Shown in pieces: positions 1 to 9,346 of a DNA stretch of 64,000 bases. The stretch's first letter is position 1. Each line of letters opens with the position of its first letter. Under the pieces are notes generated by a model. It did not search any database. It worked only from the letters and a program-made list of their open reading frames with translations, and had not been told where the DNA came from. A program made the position numbers and the translations under genes. Origin of the DNA: Chryseobacterium sp. MEBOG06 (GTDB lineage Bacteria; Bacteroidota; Bacteroidia; Flavobacteriales; Weeksellaceae); assembly GCF_021869765.1 (NCBI RefSeq), contig NZ_CP084580.1:1984001-2048000 (forward strand). The letters are read 5' to 3'.

Positions 1-75
1 CATTGACTTGGTCGTAGTTGGTAAAGTTTAATCGTTTTTACTTAATCGGAAATAATTTCTATTTAATATCGGAAA

Positions 76-1104
76 TTAACTCGTTGTAAGAAATCTGAAC
101 TTATTTATATTTTTAAGTGCGATGCCCGTTCCACGAACAACAGCTCTTAAAGGATCTTCAGCAACGCATACAGGGAGTCCTGTTTTTCTGTGTATTCTGT
201 CAGCAAGCCCATTCAGCAGAGCACCGCCTCCGGCAAGATAAATACCTGTTTTATAGATATCCGCTGCAAGCTCTGGAGGAGTAAGAGAAAGTGTTTCCAA
301 AACAGCATCTTCAATCCTCATAATCGATTTATCCAGAGCTTTGAAAATCTCCTTGTAATTGACCATGATTTCTTTTGGCTTCCCTGTGATCAGATCTCTT
401 CCCTGAACCGGAATATCTTCTAAAGGATAATCAAGTTCCTCCAGGGCGGAACCTATTTCAATTTTTATTCTTTCAGCGGTTCTTTCTCCAATATATAGAT
501 TATAGTGTGATCTCAGAAAATAAGCAATGTCATTTGTAAACACATCGCCAGCTATTTTCAGAGACTTATCACAAACGATACCGCCAAGTGCAATCACTGC
601 TATTTCAGTAGTTCCGCCTCCTATGTCAATAATCATATTTCCTTCAGGGTTCTGAACATCTATACCTGCTCCAATAGCGGCTGCCATGGGCTCATAGATT
701 AGCTTTACTTCCTTGGCATTCACTTTCAGTGCAGAATCTTTAACAGCTCTTTTTTCAACTTCAGTAATTCCTGAAGGAATACATATTACAATTCTGAGAG
801 CAGGCTGAATAAATCTACCTCTGATTCCAGGTATCTGTTTGATAAATTCTTTAATCATGTGTTCGGAAGCATGAAAATCGGCAATGACCCCATCTTTTAA
901 TGGACGTATCGTTTTGATGTTTTCATGAGTTTTCCCCTGCATAAGTTTGGCTTGTTCTCCAACTGCAATGGGCTTTCCGGTAGATCGGTCAATAGCGACA
1001 ATAGAAGGCTGGTCAATGACGATTTTGTTATTATGTATGATCAGAGTGTTAGCCGTTCCTAGATCCATTGCAATCTCTTGTGTAAACATATCAAATAATC
1101 CCAT
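76..1104 (-). CDS. mreB: rod shape-determining protein MreB
   Basis: Bacterial actin homologue that polymerises under the inner membrane and directs side-wall peptidoglycan synthesis. At 342 residues it has the usual MreB length. The actin-fold nucleotide motifs are visible: phosphate-1 DLGTANTLI near residue 15, phosphate-2 IDIGGGTTEIAVI near 160, and the adenosine motif LAGGGALLNGL near 290. The N-terminus MGLFDMFTQEIAMDLGTANT is the normal family start, which supports the chosen ATG. No mreC follows downstream within the 75 bases before the window edge. A TAttTTAG box at about 1126-1133 on the minus strand is a possible weak promoter. The family assignment is firm. Confidence 0.95.
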   Translation of the reverse strand: MGLFDMFTQEIAMDLGTANTLIIHNNKIVIDQPSIVAIDRSTGKPIAVGEQAKLMQGKTHENIKTIRPLKDGVIADFHASEHMIKEFIKQIPGIRGRFIQPALRIVICIPSGITEVEKRAVKDSALKVNAKEVKLIYEPMAAAIGAGIDVQNPEGNMIIDIGGGTTEIAVIALGGIVCDKSLKIAGDVFTNDIAYFLRSHYNLYIGERTAERIKIEIGSALEELDYPLEDIPVQGRDLITGKPKEIMVNYKEIFKALDKSIMRIEDAVLETLSLTPPELAADIYKTGIYLAGGGALLNGLADRIHRKTGLPVCVAEDPLRAVVRGTGIALKNINKFRFLTTS

Positions 1105-1456
1105 CTATTCATTCTTTTATAGACTGCTAAAATACGCTTTATGTATTGATATACTTGCCGGCAGACTTCGTGCAGAAGTTAAAGTTGTGTTAATTATTCC
1201 TCTGAGACAATTGTAGCCGTTTAAAAGTCGTCAGATCGAGTATTGTCTTTCATGAGTTTGTCTTTTAAAAATTTTTTAGCACCACCATGTAAAAAATACA
1301 ATAACTGCTTATTACTATTGTCACGTTAAGGTCTATCTGATTTATAAAAACAATGAATATATGAACAGTTTGTTTGTCTGAAGGAAACCAGAATACCATA
1401 CTTTGCTCGCTAATTTATTATATTAGAGGCCTAAAAGCTGTTCAATTTTTACAATA
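1105..1456. other. intergenic region between mreB and the HExxH gene
   Basis: About 350 AT-rich bases between divergent genes. A possible mreB promoter box (TAttTTAG on the minus strand, about 1126-1133) is the only element noted. No small gene or strong hairpin is evident. Confidence 0.4.
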
Positions 1457-2545
1457 ATGAGAAAAACCGTTTTTATAACCTTGCTCTTTTGGTCTGTCTA
1501 TAGCGCAAAAGGACAAAAACAACAAATTTCCAGTGACAGTATTTCTATTTTTTTTGATGAGATTAAAATGGCATCAAAAAAGAACACCGGACTTTGGAAT
1601 CAAGATTTATACGGTCCTATGATTTTAGTTGCTTCGAAAACAAGAACCCTGTTTGCAGATGAACCGGACACTGGAGCTCAGTTGAAACCCAATGGGAATA
1701 TCTATACAGGAATTTTACCTGACAATGTGAATATTGCTAATACGGCAGTCGGCTGGAGCGGTAAAAGATGGGCTATGATTATGCTTCCGCTTCCTAAGAA
1801 TAAAGCCGACCGAATTAATCTGCTTGCTCATGAGTCATTTCACCGTATTCAGCCTTCATTAGGATTTGTGCTTAACAATGTTGAGAATAACCATCTTGAC
1901 CTTAAAGAGGGAAGAATCTATCTGCGTCTGGAAGCAGAAGCATTGAAGAAAGCACTTCAGTCATCTTCGGAAAAAGAAATGCAGCAGCATCTTACTCATG
2001 CACTTACCTTTAGAAAATACCGAAATATACTTTATACCAATTCAGCAGAAACTGAAAATTTATTAGAATTGAATGAAGGTCTCGCTGAATTTACAGGGAT
2101 CATAGCCAGTGGCAGAAATAAAGCGGAGACCATTGTTTTTTTCCGGAAGGGAATAGATGGTTTTTTAAAAAATCCCACTTTTGTAAGATCATTTGCCTAT
2201 CATACAACTCCCGTTTATGGTTATCTGCTATACCAGAAAGACCGGGACTGGAACAAAAAAGTTACAGCAAAAACTGACCTGACAGATTTATTTATTAAAA
2301 GCATTATTATTCCCGCGGATCTGAAAAGTTCCGTTAATAAAATATCCGGACATTATAACGGCTCAGCAATCACCGTGGAGGAGATAAATAGAGAAGAGAA
2401 ATCTAAAAAGCTAATTGCTGAATATAAGTCAAGGTTTATTGATAATCCACATTTTGAAATAAAATTTGAAAAGATGAACATTTCTTTCGACCCTGGAAAT
2501 ATAGTCCCTGTAGAAGTTCACACTAATCTCTGTTACCGCTTTTAG
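1457..2545 (+). CDS. secreted HExxH-motif protein of unknown function, probably C-terminally truncated
   Basis: A 362-residue protein with an N-terminal signal peptide (hydrophobic stretch ending near AKGQ, residue 20). HESFH at residues 125-129 fits a zinc-peptidase HExxH motif, and NEGLAEF about 80 residues later could supply the third ligand as in gluzincins; peptidase activity is inferred. The C-terminus is odd. The last dozen residues are read from DNA that also encodes, antisense, the end of the neighbouring TonB receptor, with a 23-bp convergent overlap. A decayed second copy at 16332-16578 preserves a different C-terminal segment containing GDGWILDLADGY. This suggests that the present gene has lost its original end. 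I do not recognise a named family. Confidence 0.7.
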   Translation: MRKTVFITLLFWSVYSAKGQKQQISSDSISIFFDEIKMASKKNTGLWNQDLYGPMILVASKTRTLFADEPDTGAQLKPNGNIYTGILPDNVNIANTAVGWSGKRWAMIMLPLPKNKADRINLLAHESFHRIQPSLGFVLNNVENNHLDLKEGRIYLRLEAEALKKALQSSSEKEMQQHLTHALTFRKYRNILYTNSAETENLLELNEGLAEFTGIIASGRNKAETIVFFRKGIDGFLKNPTFVRSFAYHTTPVYGYLLYQKDRDWNKKVTAKTDLTDLFIKSIIIPADLKSSVNKISGHYNGSAITVEEINREEKSKKLIAEYKSRFIDNPHFEIKFEKMNISFDPGNIVPVEVHTNLCYRF

Positions 2546-4898
2546 CCTGTCGTACCGACTGATTATCTTTCTGATTAAACCGGTATACCAATGTAAGGCG
2601 ATACCGGGCAGCATTGGGAATACTGGTTTGATTAATTTCATAATCAGATCCAATGGTTCTGCTGTTAAACTTTCGGAGCCCAAACAGGTTGCTTACATCC
2701 AGGGTAAGGGTTGCTTTATCTTTCAGAAAAGTTTTGCTGCCTCCGAAATCAATACCGTGGACGGCGGCTGCCCGGGTTTGGGCGGTCGCATTGGGTCCTC
2801 TGAAATTGTAGACCGCCTGAAAAGAAAGCTTATTCTTTAATTTTAACTGGGAACTTACACGTGCCGTAAATGTACTGGCTGAATAATCAAAGTTTTGATG
2901 TTGGTAGCTGCCCTGTTCCTTATAATGAAATACATTAAGTTCAGCATTGGCCTGAAGCCACTTAAAGGGATTATAAAGCAGAGAGAGTTCAAAGCCGGTA
3001 CGTGTTTCTCTATTGATGTTGACCGGCATGGTGATAAATAAACCTTTGGCGTCCCGGAAAGTATAATCTTCAATAACCCCGCTGTTCCGCTGATAATAAA
3101 GAGAAGGATTAAACGTAAGTGTTTTCCAGTTTTTAAGGAATGCAATTTCAGATACATTGGCATAAGAGGGGTTAAGATCCGGGTTTCCTACGTAACGGGT
3201 ACTGAGATCTGTAAGTTCATTAAACGGGTAAAGCATACCCAGCCTTGGCCTGTTGATACGTTTGCTGTAGCTGGCTTGCAGATTCGTTGTGGCATTAAAA
3301 TGATAACTGAGGTTTAAAGTGGGGAAGAGGCGGTTATAATCTTTCTGATTGGTGTAGCTGCCTGTACGGTCTTCAATACCAATATGGGTAAGCTCACCAC
3401 GCAGTCCGGCCTGATAGCTGAAAGCTCCTCTTTTGCCGGAAAACTGTATATAAGCACTTCCAATCAGTTCTTTATATAAAAGATGGTTGTCTATCTGATC
3501 AATGATTTCCCAGCCTCCCGGATTTTCCTGCTGTGCAATAAAATCACTGTTTACCCTGCGGTCTTCCATTTTTAAACCAAATTCAAGAGTAGACGTGCTG
3601 TCTAACGGCTGTATCATATCAGTCTTAATCATCAGGTCTTTACTTTTTCCGAAAGAACCTGTCCTGATCATTGGCAGATTCATTGCAGATGGTAATATTT
3701 TAGCGGTTGATAAGTTCCAGTCTTTGTCACTGTCCCAGAAATCGTACTGCATATCTACCGTAAATTTTTTACCCGGCTTTTCGAATGTTCTGGTATAGTT
3801 AAATTCAAGTTGGTTATAGCTTCGTTTTTCCCATGATTCACCTTTTCTGCTGAGACTGCTGTCAATAATGCCTTTTTTTCCTGAATAGAGATAGTTGAGT
3901 TGTGTTTTATCATGGTCATTGGTTGAGTTTCGCATAAAGGCAGTAGTAATCGTGTTATGGTCATTGATTTTGAAGTCCGCTCCAAGATACAATAGCCTTG
4001 CGTCATCATGACGGTCTTCATCCTGACGTTGATTCAGGTAAACCGGTGTGCCGGAAAGTCCGGTTGATTGCTGCATGGTATATAAGCCAACATAATCTGA
4101 CAGCCGGATGCCATAAGTAGCAAACAGGTTGATTTTATTGGATTTATAATTTAAACTTGGACTTATACGGGTCTCATTGGGAATACCGCCAACCAGCCTT
4201 AATTGTCCACTGAAACCAGCCTTTTTATTCTTTTTAAGAATGATATTGATAATCCCTGCTGAACCGGCTGCATCAAAACGGGAGGAAGGATTGGTAATCA
4301 CTTCTACACGTTCTACCTGATCTGCAGGAAGCTGTTCCAGTGCATTACTTTGTGTCAATCCTGTACGCCGCCCATCCACAAGTACCAATACACTGCTGTT
4401 ACCACGCAGGCTTATCGTCCCGCCAGGGCTGACACTGACGGAAGGAACAATATTGAGTAAATCTGTGACAGCACCTGATTGTGAGAGAACATCTTTACCT
4501 ACTTCAAAAACTTTTTTGTCAAGCTTTAGGCTGACGGATGAACGCTGTGCTGTTACAGATACTTCCTGCAGAAGTTTTGTATCAGGTTCTAAAATTATGG
4601 TTCCGAGATGTATCACCTCATCAGGTTTTACCTGGACAGGCCGGGTGATCGTCTGAAACCCGATCAGATGATAGCTGATTGTGTAATGTCCTTCGGGAAT
4701 GTTTTCAAGCCGGAATATGCCTTTGTTATCCGAAATTCCGGCTGCAACGGGAGCTTCTGTATTACCCTTTAATGTAACTGTTACATAAGGTACAGCAGTA
4801 GTCTGGTTTTCATGAATAATACCGCTTATCTGACCATTTTGCGCAAAAGAAAACGGAGCAGTGATCATAATCAGGAGGATGGTTGCTAATAGTTTCAT
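2523..4898 (-). CDS. TonB-dependent receptor family outer-membrane beta-barrel protein
   Basis: A 791-residue outer-membrane protein. A signal peptide (ends FSFAQ, residue 19) is followed by a carboxypeptidase-regulatory-like beta-sandwich at about 22-105, a plug domain at about 115-230 (VEVITNPSSRFDAAGSAGII is the typical plug signature), then a long barrel of the Outer_membrane_beta-barrel family type. It is expected to import a substrate with TonB/ExbB energy; no SusD-like lipoprotein gene lies next to it, so a glycan substrate is not indicated. The basic tail after the last strand (VYRFNQ then RQAKSGNRD) is common in this subfamily. It diverges from the LytS-like kinase gene across about 110 bases, and the two may share regulation. 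The substrate cannot be named. Confidence 0.88.
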   Translation of the reverse strand: MKLLATILLIMITAPFSFAQNGQISGIIHENQTTAVPYVTVTLKGNTEAPVAAGISDNKGIFRLENIPEGHYTISYHLIGFQTITRPVQVKPDEVIHLGTIILEPDTKLLQEVSVTAQRSSVSLKLDKKVFEVGKDVLSQSGAVTDLLNIVPSVSVSPGGTISLRGNSSVLVLVDGRRTGLTQSNALEQLPADQVERVEVITNPSSRFDAAGSAGIINIILKKNKKAGFSGQLRLVGGIPNETRISPSLNYKSNKINLFATYGIRLSDYVGLYTMQQSTGLSGTPVYLNQRQDEDRHDDARLLYLGADFKINDHNTITTAFMRNSTNDHDKTQLNYLYSGKKGIIDSSLSRKGESWEKRSYNQLEFNYTRTFEKPGKKFTVDMQYDFWDSDKDWNLSTAKILPSAMNLPMIRTGSFGKSKDLMIKTDMIQPLDSTSTLEFGLKMEDRRVNSDFIAQQENPGGWEIIDQIDNHLLYKELIGSAYIQFSGKRGAFSYQAGLRGELTHIGIEDRTGSYTNQKDYNRLFPTLNLSYHFNATTNLQASYSKRINRPRLGMLYPFNELTDLSTRYVGNPDLNPSYANVSEIAFLKNWKTLTFNPSLYYQRNSGVIEDYTFRDAKGLFITMPVNINRETRTGFELSLLYNPFKWLQANAELNVFHYKEQGSYQHQNFDYSASTFTARVSSQLKLKNKLSFQAVYNFRGPNATAQTRAAAVHGIDFGGSKTFLKDKATLTLDVSNLFGLRKFNSRTIGSDYEINQTSIPNAARYRLTLVYRFNQKDNQSVRQAKSGNRD

Positions 4899-4996
4899 GA
4901 TGTAAAGTTAGAGGAGAGGTAAGGCTCCCGTTGACGAAAACTTCTGAACGGCTCTATGTGCTTCTGAATGGTCATGAATTTTTGGAAATTACCTTG

Positions 4997-5004
4997 TATA
5001 TTTA
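4997..5004 (+). promoter_or_regulatory. TAnnTTTG-like -7 box touching the kinase start codon
   Basis: TATATTTA lies only 4 bases before the ATG at 5009. If it is used, transcription would start at or very near the start codon, giving a leaderless mRNA. No TTG sits at the usual 17-20 bp distance, so this is tentative. Confidence 0.3.
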
Positions 5005-5008
5005 CATC

Positions 5009-6676
5009 ATGCACAACCTGTTATTCTTATTAACTTTACTCACTGTACTGGCTAAACCGATTATCCGTAATGAAGAACCGGTACCTGTCTACAAGACGGG
5101 GGATAATAAAGAATGGGCAGCTAAAGACTTTGATGATAAAGACTGGTCTCAGACTAGAGGAAATACCTCAGACAGGATATTTTGGTCCAGAACACATATT
5201 GAAATACGTCAGGTAGAAAACCAGTTGAAACCTTTGGGGCTTCAGATTCAATCGTTTGGCTCTTTCGAGGTGTATTGGGATGGGGAGCTTATCGGCAGGA
5301 ACGGGCATCTTCCTCAACAGGGGAAACCGGAAATTCCGGGTACGGAGAGCAGCTATTACAGGATTCCCGATCATCTCGCCAGTCCGGGCTTTCATACAGT
5401 CGCTCTACGCTCGTCACAGTCATTTCTTCCGGATGTGCAGCGATCTATCAGCTTTAAGATGAACAGTTACACTGCTTTATTGACAAAGCCTTTGGTGACC
5501 ATGTCATATATGAACCTGATGGCCGGAGCTTTCCTCATCGCAGCAGTGTATTATTTTTTTCTTTATCTGAACAGCAAACGCAGACAATGGGATATCCTTA
5601 TCTTCGGTTCCGTATGTTTTCTCTTTTGTGCTTTACTGATTATTGAATATCTTAAGTTTCATGTTTTTATTCCCTATCCTGATTTCTTTGTTCGCCTTGA
5701 GATTGTAGGTTGGCTAACCTTTGCCAATGCATTGCTGGTTCCTTTATATTTCATCATTCAGTTTAATTTTAAAAAAGGAAGATGGCTGATGGCAGTACTG
5801 CTCATATCACTTATCTTGCTTTATATCATTCATTATGGCTCTTACGATCTTACCGCCCGCCTGTATAGTTTGGCAATGCTTATTGCTGCTTTCATTGTAG
5901 TCCTTAATGGTATTGTCCAAAAAGAAAAAGGAGGATTTATTGCTTTAGCAGCTCTTTTGATCAGTGCTTTGATTAATAAATTTGTTTTGTATGACTATGG
6001 CTTGTTTATCAGTTTTACAGTAATTGTACTGAGTATGCTTTACCTTCATTCCATTCGTGCTAGTGTCATTGAAGCGGAACATCAGAATGCGGTGCTGCTT
6101 TCTTCAAGACTGCAGCTGGAGCTGCTGAAAAAGAATATTCAGCCTCATTTTTTAAGAAATACGCTGACTTCTATGATGGACTGGGTAGAAGAATCTCCCA
6201 GGGAAGGTTCCCGCTTCATACAGGCACTGGCTGCAGAATTTGATATCATGAACGAGATTTCCGAACAGACTCTGATTCCCATCACGAAAGAACTTGAGCT
6301 TTGCAGGCAGCATATATCTATAATGGGTTTTCGGAAGGAAATTAATTATCAGTGGGAGGAGATTGGAATAGACGAGAAACAGCTTATACCTCCGGCTATT
6401 ATCCATACTTTACTGGAGAATGGCATAACCCACAGCGAACCTTTGGCGGGAAATACCGTGAAATTTGTGCTTTCTTATGCTTTAGGAAAAAAGGGAAATC
6501 AATATACCTTTGAAACATTTGCCAAAAACCGGAAGGCAGTGACAAACCGGTCCGGAGGAAATGGTTTTAAATATATAAAAGCAAGGCTTACTGAAAGCTA
6601 CGGCCAGAAATGGACATTCGATTCAGTGGCTGCTGAAGGAGGGTGGATATCTACAATTTATATTTTAAAACAATGA
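5009..6676 (+). CDS. LytS-like sensor histidine kinase with 7TM-type sensor region
   Basis: A membrane histidine kinase of 555 residues from the ATG at 5009; an upstream in-frame codon at 4931 would add 26 poorly hydrophobic residues ahead of the signal-like segment, so 5009 is preferred. A leader hydrophobic segment is followed by a jellyroll-like extracellular domain (about 20-155), then roughly seven membrane helices (about 165-350). A short coiled linker leads to the His_kinase motif NIQPHFLRNTL. It differs from the canonical QPHFLFNSLN and carries the presumed phospho-accepting His. A small HATPase domain follows with LLENGITHS as N-box and no strong G-box. The stop overlaps the next gene's start (ATGA), so kinase and LytTR regulator are co-translated. 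Confidence 0.85.
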   Translation: MHNLLFLLTLLTVLAKPIIRNEEPVPVYKTGDNKEWAAKDFDDKDWSQTRGNTSDRIFWSRTHIEIRQVENQLKPLGLQIQSFGSFEVYWDGELIGRNGHLPQQGKPEIPGTESSYYRIPDHLASPGFHTVALRSSQSFLPDVQRSISFKMNSYTALLTKPLVTMSYMNLMAGAFLIAAVYYFFLYLNSKRRQWDILIFGSVCFLFCALLIIEYLKFHVFIPYPDFFVRLEIVGWLTFANALLVPLYFIIQFNFKKGRWLMAVLLISLILLYIIHYGSYDLTARLYSLAMLIAAFIVVLNGIVQKEKGGFIALAALLISALINKFVLYDYGLFISFTVIVLSMLYLHSIRASVIEAEHQNAVLLSSRLQLELLKKNIQPHFLRNTLTSMMDWVEESPREGSRFIQALAAEFDIMNEISEQTLIPITKELELCRQHISIMGFRKEINYQWEEIGIDEKQLIPPAIIHTLLENGITHSEPLAGNTVKFVLSYALGKKGNQYTFETFAKNRKAVTNRSGGNGFKYIKARLTESYGQKWTFDSVAAEGGWISTIYILKQ

Positions 6677-7371
6677 ATATACTGATTATAGAAGATGAGG
6701 CCAGAATTGCCCGCCGCCTCGAACGTATGACTACTGATTTTTTTGCCAGTACATCTGTTGAGATCAGTATTTGTGATTCTTTGCAGAAAGGTCTTGATCA
6801 GATTGCAGACCGTATTCCGGATCTTCTCTTACTGGATCTTAACCTCAATGGGGATAATGGATTTGAAATATTGGAACATATGGTGGCGTCTTCTTTTCAT
6901 ACCATTATTGTTTCAGCCAATATTGATAAAGCAATCACAGCCTTTGCTTATGGAGTACTTGATTTTGTTCCTAAACCTTTCGATCAGGAAAGGTTTTTTA
7001 AAGCTTTGACCCGTTTTGTGAGCCCTGCTTTAAAGGTTGAGGAGGATATTAAATATCTGGCTGTAAAGAAGGCCGGACAGGTACGGCTCATCAATATTGC
7101 AGAAGTAGTTTATATAAAAGGAGCCGGGATCTATACCGAGCTTCATCTTAATAATGGACGGACTGAATTGCATGATAAGTCCCTTGAATTACTGCACCAG
7201 CTTCTCCCTGACCAATTTGAAAGGGTTCATAAATCTTATTTAGTCAACTTTATACAAGTCGAAAAGATGCTTGTGAACACCGGAACACGCTATAGTGTAT
7301 TGCTTAAAAGCGGTGAAATACTGCCTGTAGGGCGGTCAAGATACAAAGATTTGAAAAATAGAATAGTATGA
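6673..7371 (+). CDS. LytTR-family DNA-binding response regulator
   Basis: The cognate regulator of the preceding kinase. From ATG 6673 (4-bp overlap with the kinase stop) it has 232 residues. The receiver domain (about 1-115) shows the acidic pair EDE near residue 8, the phospho-acceptor in LLLLDLNLNGDNG, and the conserved Lys in FVPKPFD. A LytTR domain (about 130-232) follows, with FERVHKSYLVNF and the closing LPVGRSRYKDLK, which binds DNA through a ten-stranded beta fold. Its likely targets are nearby operons such as the divergent TonB receptor gene; this is inferred from position only. Confidence 0.9.
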   Translation: MNILIIEDEARIARRLERMTTDFFASTSVEISICDSLQKGLDQIADRIPDLLLLDLNLNGDNGFEILEHMVASSFHTIIVSANIDKAITAFAYGVLDFVPKPFDQERFFKALTRFVSPALKVEEDIKYLAVKKAGQVRLINIAEVVYIKGAGIYTELHLNNGRTELHDKSLELLHQLLPDQFERVHKSYLVNFIQVEKMLVNTGTRYSVLLKSGEILPVGRSRYKDLKNRIV

Positions 7372-7425
7372 TCTTTTGTGGTTAGTTATTCCGAATAATA
7401 ATAAAACAAATAAAATAATAAAAAC

Positions 7426-8169
7426 ATGGAATTTTCACCATTCAATAGCGTTGTTAAACTTTGTCTTCAGGGAATGAGTCTGGAAGCGGCAGGCAAACCT
7501 GCAGAAGCAGAGAAACTATTTATGCAGGGTTGGAATGAAGCAGAAAATGAACTTGAAAAATTTCTTGCCGCTTATTATATATCCAGGCATCAGAAAATGC
7601 CCGCTGATCAGTTAAAATGGCTGCAAATAGCCCTGGAGCTGGCTTTAAGAATAAATGATGATTCCGTTAACAGTGCTTTTCCAGGCCTTTATTCTAAAAT
7701 TGCCCAATGCTGTGAAGAGCTGTCTAACCCGGAAAAAGCCCAAGAATATACTGAGTTGGCGGCTTTGTCTAACGGGAATCCTACAGACAAAGGTCCTTTC
7801 TACCATGGTACTAAAGCAGATTTGCAGAAAGGAGATCTGCTGATGGCAGGCGGTGATTCTAACTATAAATCTGAATTCAGAATGAATCATATTTATTTTA
7901 CAGCACTGGTTAATGGGGCAGGGCTTGCTGCTGCATTAGCTAAAGGTGATGGCAGCGAGCGAGTATATATTGTGGAACCAACTGGAAGCTATGAAAATGA
8001 TCCGAACCTGACGGATAAAAAATTTCCTGGCAATCCTACCCGTTCTTATCGTTCACAGATGCCATTAAAAATTGTTGGAGAAACTACAGATTGGGTTAAA
8101 CCCGATTCCGGAGAGCTTCAGAAGTTTCGTGAAAAATTAGAAGATGGTAAAGGAGAGATTATAAACTGA
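7426..8169 (+). CDS. arr: rifampin ADP-ribosyltransferase (Arr family) with helical N-terminal extension
   Basis: The C-terminal half (about residues 118-247) is a complete Arr enzyme, which transfers ADP-ribose from NAD to the 23-hydroxyl of rifamycins and inactivates them. The catalytic triad expected from Arr is present: His in FYHGTKA (127), Tyr in HIYFTAL (157), and Asp in ENDPNLT (192). GNPTRSYRS and the EDW-like end (TTDWVKP) also match. Classical Arr is about 140 residues; this one carries an extra 115-residue all-helical N-terminus resembling a TPR repeat (GKPAEAEKLFMQGWNEAE, then a second helix pair). The extension could affect substrate or partner choice. It is a stand-alone gene 54 bases after the LytTR regulator, and whether it confers resistance is untested here. 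Confidence 0.88.
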   Translation: MEFSPFNSVVKLCLQGMSLEAAGKPAEAEKLFMQGWNEAENELEKFLAAYYISRHQKMPADQLKWLQIALELALRINDDSVNSAFPGLYSKIAQCCEELSNPEKAQEYTELAALSNGNPTDKGPFYHGTKADLQKGDLLMAGGDSNYKSEFRMNHIYFTALVNGAGLAAALAKGDGSERVYIVEPTGSYENDPNLTDKKFPGNPTRSYRSQMPLKIVGETTDWVKPDSGELQKFREKLEDGKGEIIN

Positions 8170-8294
8170 TTTTTAATGTTTTCAAATTAGAGAATTTAAA
8201 GGACTCAAAGACAAAATGCTCTTGTTATGGCAGAAAGGAATTTTATAATTAATACCTAAAGCAAGAGCAAGAGGCATTCATTTGATTGTTATAC

Positions 8295-9233
8295 TTATTT
8301 CCAGAAGCCATTATTGCTGGCCCAGTCTTTAAAAAGGTTTGGCCATTCAGATTCTGAACTTCCTTTTTTTCCAAGCCCCCAGCCGTGCCCTCCTGTAGGG
8401 AAAATATGCATTTCTTCAGGTACATTGTTTTTTTTAAGGGCTTCATCCATCAAATAACTATTAGCTACCGGTGAAATAGGGTCATCTGTAGCATGGGCAA
8501 GAAACGTAGGAGGAGTGTTTGTGGTAACTAGTCTTTCTACAGAAAATGCAGCCTCTTGCTGCTGAGTAGGATGATCTCCAAGGATGCTTCTTTTTGCATG
8601 GGTTTTGTTATTAGGAGGCAGCATAGAAATTACGGGGTAAATCAACGCGGCAAAATCGGGCTTTGCAGATAAAGAATCGATGTCATCAACAGGTTGATAG
8701 AAGCGTTTGTCCGGTTCTGTTGCAATGATACCTGCCAAATGTCCTCCCGCCGAAAAGCCTACTATACCTATTGTTTTGATATGAAGTTTCTTAGCCTGGC
8801 TTCGAATAACCCGCATGGCCCTTTGTGCATCTTCAAAAGGAACATTGGTTGTCTTCCAGTTTTCCAGTGGAAGGCGGTAAATTAATTCAAATGCTGTCAC
8901 CCCTTCTGATTGAAGCCAGTTGGCTGTTGGGGTACTTTCTTTACCTGTTTCAATATGAGCATATCCGCCGCCACTGATAATGAGAACTGCAGTTCCGTTA
9001 GGGTGTGCCGGATAGTGTGCGATGAGCCTTGGGGTAGAAACATTGGTGACAGATCCTTTGTTACTTATTATTTCATCCGGTCTTATGGCACGCTGATCGT
9101 CTGGCATAGATCCAGGCCATAAATCAATTTGTTTCGGTGAACCGATTTGCTGGAATCTGTTTCCGGAATTCTGAGCTTCTAAAGAAGCAGCTGTAGAAAA
9201 CAGTAATGCAAGAATGATAATATAAGGTTTCAT
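8295..9233 (-). CDS. secreted alpha/beta-hydrolase (BD-FAE/acetyl-esterase type)
   Basis: A 312-residue hydrolase. I start it at the ATG whose product opens with a clean signal peptide (MKPYIIILALLFSTAASLEAQ); a start 14 codons upstream would bury that signal. The fold markers are ISGGGYAHI (oxyanion region), the nucleophile elbow GFSAGG, an acidic residue in ATDDPISP, and the catalytic His in TGGHGWG. Such enzymes, often from xylan or pectin loci, remove acetyl or other acyl groups from sugars in the periplasm. No glycan-degradation partner lies beside it, so the substrate is open. It faces the arr gene tail-to-tail, and its upstream neighbour is an AraC regulator on the same strand. Confidence 0.85.
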   Translation of the reverse strand: MKPYIIILALLFSTAASLEAQNSGNRFQQIGSPKQIDLWPGSMPDDQRAIRPDEIISNKGSVTNVSTPRLIAHYPAHPNGTAVLIISGGGYAHIETGKESTPTANWLQSEGVTAFELIYRLPLENWKTTNVPFEDAQRAMRVIRSQAKKLHIKTIGIVGFSAGGHLAGIIATEPDKRFYQPVDDIDSLSAKPDFAALIYPVISMLPPNNKTHAKRSILGDHPTQQQEAAFSVERLVTTNTPPTFLAHATDDPISPVANSYLMDEALKKNNVPEEMHIFPTGGHGWGLGKKGSSESEWPNLFKDWASNNGFWK

Positions 9234-9346
9234 GTGATAAAGACTATTAATGATGGTCGGTATAATATCCTTCAATAATGGTGCTAAACAGATGGTATAG
9301 CCAACCTATTTTTCAGTATGAAATAAAATTTTTCATTATAAGGATT

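Noticed and set aside
8215..8271. TGCTCTTG/CAAGAGCA inverted repeat between the arr and esterase genes
   Set aside because: The arms are about 40 bases apart with no T-run; too weak for a terminator call.
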